A DNA stretch of 40,024 nucleotides from Aerococcus sp. HMSC062A02 (GTDB lineage Bacteria; Bacillota; Bacilli; Lactobacillales; Aerococcaceae): assembly GCF_001809535.1 (NCBI RefSeq), contig NZ_KV797919.1, positions 1 to 40,024 on the forward strand. Direction: 5' to 3'. The translations under genes and the position numbers were made by a program. The notes below the pieces were generated by a model. That model was given only the letters and a program-made list of their open reading frames with translations, was not told the DNA's origin and did not search any database. Below, in pieces: positions 33,388 to 40,024 of the stretch; within the stretch, counting starts at the first letter, position 1, and the number at the start of each line of letters is the position of its first letter.

Positions 33388-34749
33388 ATGTGTGTGAATT
33401 GTCAAAAATATATTTCAATTGATAACTATAAAATGAAACCTTATAAACATATCGATCGTCCAATAAGAATTCAAAAGGCTAAAAGCTATGTAATGTCTCC
33501 TACTAAAGTGGCAAAACATAGCTTTTTGCCTTTTATATCATATGTTCTTTCAAATGAAAAATGGACTGGGATTCCAAACAATGAACTGGAAGGACGCCCA
33601 ATAAAAATCAAAGAACGCCAGATTATGTATGCTGGGCATTTTGATTCTTATATTTATAAATATTATAGTCAGCTATTGAATTGTAAGTACACTGATTATT
33701 TAAAACAAAATAATTTAGATCGAGTAGCAACAGCCTATAGGAATAATAAATCAGGGGAGTCCAATATAAATTTTGCTGCAGAAGTCATTAATTTTATAAA
33801 GCAACAACCTGAAGCATGGATTTATGTAGGTGATTTTGAAAAGTACTTTGATACATTAGATCATGAATTATTGAAAACTCGGCTTAAAACGATCTTAGAT
33901 ACTTCATATCTTTCTGATGATTGGTACAATATTTTCAAATCTTTAACTAAATTTGGATATTATGATCGTGAAGCTTTAGATAATTATCAGAATACGCAAC
34001 AAGAAGCTTTTAAGGGACAAGAAAAGAGATATTTTTACTCTCTTAAAGAATTTAGAACCTATCAAAAGTTTAATAAATGTTCTTATAATAAGCAGTCGTT
34101 TGGTATTCCTCAAGGGACTTCAATTAGTCCTGTTTTAGCAAATATTTATGCAATAGATTTTGACCAGTCCATGCAAGAAATTGCTGCTAAATATAATGGG
34201 ATATATCGAAGATACTCAGATGATTTTATATTAGTTTTACCTAAGTTAAGATCAGATTATGACCAAGAAAGAGTTATTAAGATAATTGAACAAGAAGCTA
34301 AAATAAACAAAATTAAAATTAATAGTGATAAATCCCAAAAATATTATTTCATAAATAATGATTTGCTAAAGTTAGCCCCTAATTCTATGAATGCCAAGGG
34401 TCATTTAGACTATCTTGGATTTATTTTTGATGGCAAAAATGTAAGGATGAGAAATAAAAGCGTTCAAAAATTTTATAGAAAAACAAAAAGGACTATTGGA
34501 TATGCTAAATGGGTTAAGTATGATAAAAATTTAAAGAAGCTGCCTTATCGTAAAGTGATTTATAACTTATATACTGATATGGGCCTTAATTACAAAACTT
34601 ATGGTAACTTTATAAATTATACAAAACGAGCTCAACGAATATTTGATGCTAATTCCCCAAATACTAATAATTTAATGATGCAGCAACTTTCAAACCGAAA
34701 AAAGAAGATTGAAAAGTATTTAGGCTATAAAATACATATAAAGTTGTGA
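33388..34749 (+). CDS. Reverse transcriptase, probable defence-associated RT
   Basis: RNA-directed DNA polymerase of 453 aa. Motif A is VGDFEKYFDTLDHELL with Asp149 and Asp155. Motif B is FGIPQGTSISPVLANIY (238-254). The active site is YRRYSDD (Tyr276, Ser277, Asp278, Asp279). YLGF at about 345 is a typical later block. No intron-maturase, endonuclease or fused effector domain is seen, so it is not a group II intron protein. Stand-alone RTs of this size occur as retrons and as DRT/unknown-group antiviral RTs. The structured DNA upstream and a membrane-protein gene downstream fit such a role. ATG 33388 has GAGG only 2 nt before it, so GTG 33394 may be the true start. The subgroup cannot be named without a tree. 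Confidence 0.85.
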   Translation: MCVNCQKYISIDNYKMKPYKHIDRPIRIQKAKSYVMSPTKVAKHSFLPFISYVLSNEKWTGIPNNELEGRPIKIKERQIMYAGHFDSYIYKYYSQLLNCKYTDYLKQNNLDRVATAYRNNKSGESNINFAAEVINFIKQQPEAWIYVGDFEKYFDTLDHELLKTRLKTILDTSYLSDDWYNIFKSLTKFGYYDREALDNYQNTQQEAFKGQEKRYFYSLKEFRTYQKFNKCSYNKQSFGIPQGTSISPVLANIYAIDFDQSMQEIAAKYNGIYRRYSDDFILVLPKLRSDYDQERVIKIIEQEAKINKIKINSDKSQKYYFINNDLLKLAPNSMNAKGHLDYLGFIFDGKNVRMRNKSVQKFYRKTKRTIGYAKWVKYDKNLKKLPYRKVIYNLYTDMGLNYKTYGNFINYTKRAQRIFDANSPNTNNLMMQQLSNRKKKIEKYLGYKIHIKL

Positions 34750-34792
34750 AAATGATTGTGTAGGATACTAGAGAAAATAGTCTATAGAAAGA

Positions 34793-35319
34793 GTGGATAA
34801 TTTAGTGGAAATAATTGGATCATTGATAGGAGTAATTGTAGGTTATTTACTATCAATTATAAATAAAGTAATAGAATCTTATTGTAAGAAGCGTAAATTG
34901 AACAAGTTTAAATTAATGTTACAAAAAGAATATTTAATTTCTATTGAAAATAAAATAGAGCAAATGAAGGCTATTAGAAATAGGTACTGTAGTAGAGTTA
35001 ACTAATATTATAAGTGTATGTTTAAAAAGACTTGATTATTTAAAGAAAAAAGAACTTGTTTATTATTCTACCAATGCTCAGGGTGAGATGATTCGTTCTG
35101 TAGAATTTACAGAAAGTTACCTTTATCAATTAGACCAATTATTAAGAGCGTCACATCAGGTTGATTTAGATAAGAAAAATAGATATATAGCTGAAAAGAA
35201 AGAAGCAGCTTGGAAACTTAAAAAAGTTTTATGAGGAAAATTTTGAGAAGTACTATTCTTATGAAATTGATCGCTTTCTAGGATGGAAAGATGTTTTTGA
35301 TAATGAGAAATTTCAATAA
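34793..35319 (+). pseudogene. Small membrane-anchored protein downstream of the RT, twice frameshifted
   Basis: A GTG-started frame gives MDNLVEIIGSLIGVIVGYLLSIINKVIES and stops at 35005. The next frame, open from about 34,978, reads EIGTVVELTNIISVCLKRLDYLKKKELVYY through to 35234. A third continues NLKKFYEENFEKYY up to the stop at 35319. Both shifts go in the same direction. Read through, it would be about 175 aa with one N-terminal membrane helix and a charged, helical body. It lies 43 nt after the RT, probably in one transcript, and could have been its effector. I do not recognise the family. The ribosome binding site is poor. Confidence 0.5.
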
Positions 35320-35350
35320 TACTTTAATCTAGTTAAAATTCTAATTTCTA

Positions 35351-35381
35351 TAGCTGTCTTTAATACAGCTACTCTTTATTT
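35351..35381 (+). terminator. Terminator of the RT transcript
   Basis: TAGCTGT/ACAGCTA (35351-35357, 35365-35371), then CTCTTTATTTT. Confidence 0.65.
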
Positions 35382-35443
35382 TAATATGCTCATAATTTGG
35401 CCTGTATTTAGCTCTTCGTAATAGGTGGGTAATATGTTAAATA

Positions 35444-35476
35444 AAAAAATCGGGCGACGCATAAATGCATCGCCCG
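35444..35476 (-). terminator. Terminator of the AbiF gene
   Basis: On the minus strand CGGGCGA pairs with TCGCCCG around GCAT/ATGC, followed by ATTTTTTT. It is the strongest minus-strand terminator in the window. Confidence 0.85.
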
Positions 35477-35514
35477 CAAAACTTTCGTTTTCAAGTCGTA
35501 AAGTAAGTATAGTG

Positions 35515-36402
35515 TTAAATTTGTAGTTTGTCAATGATGATCTTACAAAAATCATACATTTGACATAAACTAGGGCTCGATTTATATAAATAGGCGTCTC
35601 TAACCATTCGTCCATCGAAAAGTTCCTTAATTTCCTCAAGTAAGTGTCGTTTTAGATCATTACTTTTTATAACTACGTCAACAGCTATAAGTAACGCAAT
35701 GAAATCTTGGACGGAATTATTTTTTAATCTATTTTGAATGGTTTTTCTTTTTATATCGTCTAATAAATTTTCTAAACGGTCAGCTAGATTTTCATGGAAG
35801 TAGCCCCTTTTATTAACTAAGTCATGTATTACACAGTTGTTGTGAGCCGCTGCGTTACGAATATTTTTAACTTTATACAATAATTCATATTCAAATTCAC
35901 CACAAGAATATTTTTGACAATAATATCTGTAAAAGTTAACAAATGCTCCAAAAGATATTACCTCTAAGAAAACCCAGACTGGATAATTTGGATGTTCAAA
36001 TTTCTTTAATAGCTTCCTGACGTAGACAGTTTTTCGCCGGTTTTCTATTTCTTTAAAAAGTTTTTCAGAAGAATGTCGATAATCGCTTACAATTTCGTAT
36101 TCATCAACACCTCTTTCTTGGATATCTTTTAAGAGGCTTACTTTTAAAGCATGTTCTACGCTAAGGCTAGTACTTAATATCCAGCGTTTAAGATACATAT
36201 CTATAGTTGATAAATCTTTCAAAGCTTTAAAATCAAGACCTACATATTTATTGTTATGTTTAGGGAAATTGGTTTTGTATGCAGTGAGTTTGACGTAATA
36301 ATTATGCTCATTTAGGAATTTGATTGCATCGTCCTCACTACAATACTTAAAAGTAACCCCTTTACTCTTTAGTTTATCAATGAGTTCTTCTGTTCTAAGA
36401 AT
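35515..36402 (-). CDS. abiF: Abi_2 (AbiD/AbiF) family abortive-infection protein, apparent AUU start
   Basis: Canonical starts give only 235 aa (TTG 36222), but the frame is open further upstream. It encodes LRTEELIDKLKSKGVTF and DAIKFLNEHNYYVKLTAYKTNF, the normal N-terminus of this family. Translation from ATT at 36402 gives 295 aa, and AGGAGG (36411-36416) stands exactly 8 nt before it. There is no ATG, GTG or TTG at that place. The HEPN RNase motif RNAAAH (Arg182 to His187 in the long form) is intact. Such proteins are toxic RNases that act in phage defence and are often curbed by a small RNA. An AUU start would either limit expression or reflect a mutated ATG. A minus-strand TATAAT with TGA before it (36436-36441) is its promoter. 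Confidence 0.85.
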   Translation of the reverse strand: MLRTEELIDKLKSKGVTFKYCSEDDAIKFLNEHNYYVKLTAYKTNFPKHNNKYVGLDFKALKDLSTIDMYLKRWILSTSLSVEHALKVSLLKDIQERGVDEYEIVSDYRHSSEKLFKEIENRRKTVYVRKLLKKFEHPNYPVWVFLEVISFGAFVNFYRYYCQKYSCGEFEYELLYKVKNIRNAAAHNNCVIHDLVNKRGYFHENLADRLENLLDDIKRKTIQNRLKNNSVQDFIALLIAVDVVIKSNDLKRHLLEEIKELFDGRMVRDAYLYKSSPSLCQMYDFCKIIIDKLQI

Positions 36403-36435
36403 GGCCTAAACCTCCTATGAATGGACTTCAAATTC

Positions 36436-36441
36436 ATTATA
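36436..36441 (-). promoter_or_regulatory. Promoter -10 of abiF
   Basis: Extended -10 TGATATAAT on the minus strand, giving a leader of only about 27 nt before the AGGAGG/AUU start. Confidence 0.55.
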
Positions 36442-36502
36442 TCATGGATAGTTTTATTTTATGTAAAAGATTTGTTTTCTCAAAAAAGTAAGTTTAATCC
36501 AT

Positions 36503-36658
36503 TTATAGCTTAGTATCCTTTTTTCCTCTCAAATAAGCATACACCAAGCAAATCCCTACAGTAATGATGGCGTATAAAACAGTAAAGCGATCGTTAGGGG
36601 ATTTTGAGATGAAGACGCCCCATAAGATTGAGGCTAGGGCAGTAACAAAATTTTTCAA
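36503..36658 (-). CDS. Small membrane protein, 51 aa
   Basis: TTG start at 36658 with AGGAGG 8 nt upstream. The product begins MKNFVTALASILWGVFISKS and has a second hydrophobic stretch FTVLYAIITVGICLVYAYL before a basic end RGKKDTK. Two membrane helices are likely. It has its own extended -10 (TGATATACT, minus strand 36709-36714). It is unlike the Fst toxin. I do not recognise it. It may be an ordinary small membrane protein or another short toxin. Confidence 0.6.
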   Translation of the reverse strand: MKNFVTALASILWGVFISKSPNDRFTVLYAIITVGICLVYAYLRGKKDTKL

Positions 36659-36708
36659 CGGACTTACCTCCTAATTCATTACTCGCTTAAATAGTGATCG
36701 TTAATTAG

Positions 36709-36714
36709 AGTATA
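36709..36714 (-). promoter_or_regulatory. Promoter -10 of the 51-aa membrane protein gene
   Basis: TATACT preceded by TGA on the minus strand. Confidence 0.4.
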
Positions 36715-36832
36715 TCACAATAAATAAAAGCTTTATGCCAATACATATCCCATCTAAGACAGTTATTCAAAAACTAATTAAAAACTCTCACACCCATTAA
36801 AATCTTTGATACACCAGTTTCCCCCAATTTGT

Positions 36833-36838
36833 TATAAT
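36833..36838 (+). promoter_or_regulatory. Promoter -10 of the DUF5067-like lipoprotein gene
   Basis: TATAAT preceded by TGT (extended -10), 32 nt before the ATG. Confidence 0.5.
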
Positions 36839-36870
36839 TTTCTCATTATGTTTACTGGAGGAAGTGACTG

Positions 36871-37947
36871 ATGAGGAAATTATACCGCTTGGCCTTGGTG
36901 TTTGTGGCAGGGCTGGCTTTGTGCGCTTGTGAGAAGGAGTCGGCATCGTCTGCCTTGCCGGGAGTTTATCGCTTAGACAAGGCTAAGCTCTATGAGAATA
37001 TCCCTGAGACTTTTGATGGTCGATACCTGGATACGGTGGATATTGATATCGAGATTGAAGAGGTCCGGGTCCTGCCTGCTGGGGCTGAGGGCAATGAAGA
37101 GGGGGAGGGGCCTGTGCTTGCCTTCTGGTACGATGCGACCAACAAGTCGGAGGAAGAGCTGTCGGCTTTTGATGCTTGGATCCGCTGCTTTGTCCCAACC
37201 CAGCACCAAGACCAGCTGGATGATAACTTCGAGAACGACCTGGCCATCGCCAAAGTGCCAGACTCGCGCTATAAGAAGACCCAGAACAAGAAGTTGAAGC
37301 GGAATGAATCTGCCAAGAGCGCCATCGCCTTCAAGGTTGCGGATATGAAGGCCCCTGTGGCCCTGTTCGCCAAGACGGCTCAGGGCAAGCTCCTAGGCAG
37401 CCAGGACTATAACCCTGCTGACTTGTTGAAAGACCGACTGCTTAAGAAGACGTCTGCTTCGGACAAGACCAGCCCTGAGTCGGCTGCAGCAGGGACTAAG
37501 ACCAAGCAGAAGGGGAAAGAGCCTTCTAAGCGGGTGGAAGGGGCGATTATCGAAAGCCTGAATGCCATGTTGAATGGTGCCGTAACGAAGGGCAATATTA
37601 TTTATTGGCTGAAGGCGGAGGGTTACACAGACGCCGAAATTAATGAGGCCTTGACCTATATCGATCTCGATGACTTATATGGTTCACCAAACTATAGTGG
37701 GCGTGATCCCTATGACGCCACCCCTGAACCTATCCAGCCTAGTGGATCATCAGATACGACCTTCCCTGGAGGCCTCCCATCTGATGACGGCCAAGCGCCT
37801 TATATACAGACGAACCCGTCCTCGTCTTCTCCTAGTGTCACAGCTGCTGGACCTGGAGCTAGTAGTTATATAGATGATGCGCCGGTAGACGATTACACAG
37901 CCGATTGGCCAGACTGGAGTGCAACAGATCCTGCACCACCATCCTAA
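36871..37947 (+). CDS. Lipoprotein with DUF5067-like domain and Ltp-like helical segment
   Basis: Protein of 358 aa. The lipoprotein signal ends at LCAC (lipidated Cys20). The first domain (about 30-175) has VLAFWYDATNKSEEELSAFDAW and FVPTQHQDQL, which resembles DUF5067 immunoglobulin-like domains of Firmicutes lipoproteins. A Lys-rich linker follows. A short segment, VTKGNIIYWLKAEGYTDAEINEALTYID, looks like the helical repeat of Ltp surface lipoproteins, some of which block phage DNA entry. The last 85 residues are Pro/Ser/Asp-rich and disordered. GGAGG lies before the ATG. The domain likeness is by eye; the function is unknown. The location beside defence genes makes a superinfection-exclusion role worth testing. 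Confidence 0.75.
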   Translation: MRKLYRLALVFVAGLALCACEKESASSALPGVYRLDKAKLYENIPETFDGRYLDTVDIDIEIEEVRVLPAGAEGNEEGEGPVLAFWYDATNKSEEELSAFDAWIRCFVPTQHQDQLDDNFENDLAIAKVPDSRYKKTQNKKLKRNESAKSAIAFKVADMKAPVALFAKTAQGKLLGSQDYNPADLLKDRLLKKTSASDKTSPESAAAGTKTKQKGKEPSKRVEGAIIESLNAMLNGAVTKGNIIYWLKAEGYTDAEINEALTYIDLDDLYGSPNYSGRDPYDATPEPIQPSGSSDTTFPGGLPSDDGQAPYIQTNPSSSSPSVTAAGPGASSYIDDAPVDDYTADWPDWSATDPAPPS

Positions 37948-37967
37948 TAGATATCTCATGAATGGAG

Positions 37968-38010
37968 GTTCTCTCCTAAGTCATTTAGCAGGCTTAGGGG
38001 AGGACTTTTA
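37968..38010 (+). terminator. Terminator after the lipoprotein gene
   Basis: CTCTCCTAAG (37971-37980) pairs with CTTAGGGGAG (37993-38002), extended by GTT/GAC pairs, then TTTTAG. Confidence 0.7.
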
Positions 38011-38033
38011 GTTTAAAAATACAATCATAATTA

Positions 38034-38072
38034 AAAAAATTCTCCTAACTATATTTTTAAATAGCTAGGAGA
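38034..38072 (-). terminator. Terminator of the abiT-like operon
   Basis: TCTCCTA-A-CTAT/ATAG-C-TAGGAGA (38041-38052, 38061-38072); on the minus strand it is followed by ATTTTTTT. Confidence 0.75.
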
Positions 38073-38110
38073 TTTACAGTAGTATAAATTATTATGTGCC
38101 TATTTGTCGC

Positions 38111-38707
38111 TTATAATTTTTCTAATTTTATCCAATCTTTATCATGAAACTTTTTTTGGGTACTCCAGCCTTGAGAGAGAGTCATAAAACGATAATAATG
38201 TTTTTTATCTTTTTCGTCATAAAAACTTAAACGAATATTATTAAACTCAAATTTATTTTGATTATCTAGTATATATAAGAATTCTAAACTCGAAACGGAT
38301 TTGTTAGGCACTATAATACTGTATTTTTTATCGTTACCATATGTGCCATAATTAGTAGAGGTTCTAGTACCAATTTCTTCCATTTGTAGCATTTTCTTTT
38401 TAAATTTATTATTATAAAATAATTCTAAGTTAATATTCCTTAATAAAACTGAAGTGTTTTTTGTATTTACTATTTCAATTCTAGTAGGGACATATAGCCT
38501 ATTGTCACAAATTTCACAGGTTATATCAAAATTTTTAATAAAAACATTCTTTTTATATAAATTTATTTGACCGCGACTATTGATACATCTTTCGATTAAC
38601 ATAACACCTAATGAACCAATTAAACTTAAAATGGCTCCTATAGTTAAATATATAATTTGCGAGTAATTTATACTTGCTATGATACTATTGAAGAGATTTA
38701 TTATCAT
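38111..38707 (-). CDS. Membrane-anchored partner of the AbiTii gene, unknown function
   Basis: Protein of 198 aa with one clear membrane helix near the N-terminus (YSQIIYLTIGAILSLIGSLGV, about 15-36) and a soluble domain of beta-rich appearance (RLYVPTRIEIVNTKNTSVLLRNINLELFY). The start overlaps the AbiTii gene by 23 nt, so the two are co-translated. AbiT of Lactococcus is also a two-gene system, but I cannot say that this protein is AbiTi. It may be the membrane effector or a sensor. A T7 terminator follows. Confidence 0.65.
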   Translation of the reverse strand: MIINLFNSIIASINYSQIIYLTIGAILSLIGSLGVMLIERCINSRGQINLYKKNVFIKNFDITCEICDNRLYVPTRIEIVNTKNTSVLLRNINLELFYNNKFKKKMLQMEEIGTRTSTNYGTYGNDKKYSIIVPNKSVSSLEFLYILDNQNKFEFNNIRLSFYDEKDKKHYYRFMTLSQGWSTQKKFHDKDWIKLEKL

Positions 38708-39299
38708 AAAATAAAATATTTTCTAATTCTCCTTTCAAATTATTTAGTTCATCTTGATTAGCTTGGCTATAATCAATATCAAAATTATCTAAGTTACCGA
38801 ACTTACTTTCTAGTAAGATAAATGCTTTTATTAACTTTATACGAACTGAAGAAACAATATTCTGAAGAACAGAAGTATCATAATCCATTCTTAGGCGAAG
38901 GCACTGTATGTTAGATACTTTATATACATGTGTAATTAGCCAATTTAAATCTATTGAAAAAGTAGTACCCTTGCTTATTCGTTTTACACTAGTTATATTT
39001 GAATTTATTTTTGTAAATTCTAGGATTTGGTCAAATTTGTTACTAACGATTTCTGGTTGTAAAATAGCATTTTCTAATTTTACATTCCCTTTAACGCCAG
39101 AATAAATAATAACTCCTAGTCCTATATGTCTATAGTCTGGAATTATGACATCTGGTGGGTATCCTTGTAACTCATTTTCGCACCATTTTATGATCTTAGT
39201 ATATCCCAATTCAAGAGCAATTAAGTAAAGTCTTTCAATAGCAGTTGACTCTTCAATAGAATGATGTATTAACTCTTTTATAATAGTACTCTTACTCAT
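38685..39299 (-). CDS. AbiTii-domain abortive-infection protein
   Basis: Protein of 204 aa from ATG 39299, chosen because AGAAAGG lies 7 nt upstream; an ORF from 39359 has no such site. The N-terminal part shows the AbiTii pattern: a helical start, ALELGYTKIIKWCENELQGYPPDVIIPDYR with the hallmark ELxGY and PDYR. The rest is helical with a hydrophobic core. AbiTii is one of the two proteins of the lactococcal AbiT phage-abortive system; the domain is also found in other defence operons. It is first of a two-gene operon with a membrane protein. Confidence 0.78.
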   Translation of the reverse strand: MSKSTIIKELIHHSIEESTAIERLYLIALELGYTKIIKWCENELQGYPPDVIIPDYRHIGLGVIIYSGVKGNVKLENAILQPEIVSNKFDQILEFTKINSNITSVKRISKGTTFSIDLNWLITHVYKVSNIQCLRLRMDYDTSVLQNIVSSVRIKLIKAFILLESKFGNLDNFDIDYSQANQDELNNLKGELENILFYDNKSLQ

Positions 39300-39511
39300 T
39301 GTAAAACCTTTCTGTGTTAAATGTATAACTAATATATCAAAATTGACAGAGTTGTTCAAAAAATTGTTATTTTTATATTATGAATTAGATAAGGTGGCAC
39401 TTACTATCTTACCCTGGGAGATACAGATATGGTATGAAAATGATAAAGAGTGGAACTATCTCTCCCATTCACAACATAAACAAGACTATATTCATTAGGA
39501 GGTGTCATAAA

Positions 39512-39928
39512 ATGAAACATTTGATATTTCTTTATCAAAAGCTTGCTTCTAAGGAGCGATTGGCTTTTAAATTGAGTTCGGAAGAAACGCTTTTTCCAGA
39601 AGATTTACCGGAGACAATCTTCGAGTTAAATGCTAAGTATCAGCTTGCTAGCCACCGCATCTATTCTAAAGATGCGACCAGCCAGTCGATTGAAGACCAA
39701 GATAGCTTCTTTAAAGGGGTGCATTGGTTTGAATCGGTTGAGGCCTTTAAACGTGCTATTGAAGAAGATCAAAATCAACTAAACCCTTTAGATTTTGATA
39801 GATTACAAGACATAGCAGAACAAATGGGGCTAGAAGTCAAAGAAAATTTAAAACCTGGATTCTATTCCAAAGACAGCTACGACTCCTATGCTTCCTTATT
39901 TTCTTTAGATGGTAATGAGGAAAAATAG
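39512..39928 (+). CDS. Hypothetical protein, 138 aa
   Basis: The start at ATG 39512 is set by AGGAGG (39497-39502); upstream in-frame codons are not preceded by a site. The product MKHLIFLYQKLASKERLAFKLSS is soluble, acidic and helical with no signal peptide or membrane segment. EETLFPEDLPETIFELN and HWFESVEAFKRAIEED suggest a compact alpha/beta domain. I do not recognise a family. Its composition is intermediate between host genes and the island. Confidence 0.6.
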   Translation: MKHLIFLYQKLASKERLAFKLSSEETLFPEDLPETIFELNAKYQLASHRIYSKDATSQSIEDQDSFFKGVHWFESVEAFKRAIEEDQNQLNPLDFDRLQDIAEQMGLEVKENLKPGFYSKDSYDSYASLFSLDGNEEK

Positions 39929-39960
39929 CACTTCTACAGTTTTAAGCACCAATCTGATCC

Positions 39961-40024
39961 TGAGCAGAAGTGGAGCGTTGAAGTTGGACCTTAGCCATGA
40001 ACAAGCAAACATACTAAGATTAGC
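39961..40024 (+). repeat. Interspersed repeat, copy C (cut by window edge)
   Basis: TGAGCAGAAGTGGAGCG, TTAGCCATGAACAAGCAAA and CATACTAAGATTAGC match the minus strand of positions 1-75 almost throughout, and the left part matches 2666-2715. Confidence 0.75.

Noticed and set aside
33388-34749. Group II intron
   Set aside because: The RT lacks maturase X/thumb length and an HNH domain, and I see no domain V-like hairpin or exon context.
35376-35639. 87-aa minus-strand ORF
   Set aside because: It overlaps the AbiF coding end and the strong terminator in another frame and has no recognisable features.

Overview
This window looks like chromosome from a low-GC Gram-positive of the order Lactobacillales. 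The evidence is strong AGGAGG ribosome binding sites, an infC-rpmI-rplT operon with an AUU start, LPXTG and lipobox proteins, a lactococcal-type set of Abi genes and an Fst-type toxin. Aerococcaceae is my best guess at family level, but that is an impression and not a search result.

Layout. Positions 1-9,280 are a housekeeping block: a class M sirtuin paired with a lipoate-protein ligase, a DNA glycosylase (tag), an orphan methionine-binding lipoprotein (metQ), the infC-rpmI-rplT operon behind a leader attenuator, a 41-bp tandem repeat array, a NERD-domain protein and an alanine/glycine:sodium symporter. Positions 9,816-24,697 are a Wzx/Wzy-type exopolysaccharide or capsule operon. It opens with cpsC and cpsD homologues and a long-form UDP-sugar 4,6-dehydratase. 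A transcription-attenuator-like hairpin follows, then an aminotransferase, a phosphoglycosyl transferase and an acetyltransferase (together a complete di-N-acetylbacillosamine-type priming pathway). The rest is five glycosyltransferases, a Wzy-like polymerase, a TupA-like ATP-grasp protein and a Wzx flippase. The DNA becomes markedly AT-richer from about 16,000 on, as expected for an exchanged serotype cassette.

Positions 24,776-39,299 form an accessory and defence island, much of it decaying. It holds an IetAS-like AAA ATPase/subtilisin pair whose protease carries a frameshift, the C-terminal stub of an LPXTG surface protein, an acyltransferase, two lipoproteins, a hypothetical gene interrupted by a stop codon, and a type I toxin-antitoxin locus of the par/Fst family (30-aa toxin). 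It also holds a reverse transcriptase with a structured upstream region and a frameshifted downstream partner, an Abi_2/AbiF HEPN protein that seems to use (or to have decayed to) an AUU start, a 51-aa membrane protein and an AbiTii gene with a membrane partner. A small hypothetical gene and a repeat close the window. Copies of the same roughly 60-bp interspersed repeat lie at both window ends and at about 2,670.

How the parts work together: the EPS genes form one long co-directional unit with mostly overlapping or short gaps, and would build and export a glycan primed with a bacillosamine-like sugar. The island genes are independent small units with their own promoters and terminators. Several share a recurring CCCCTAGAA terminator stem. 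The most unusual items are the reverse transcriptase with its possible RNA partner, the par locus, and the accumulated lesions across the defence genes.
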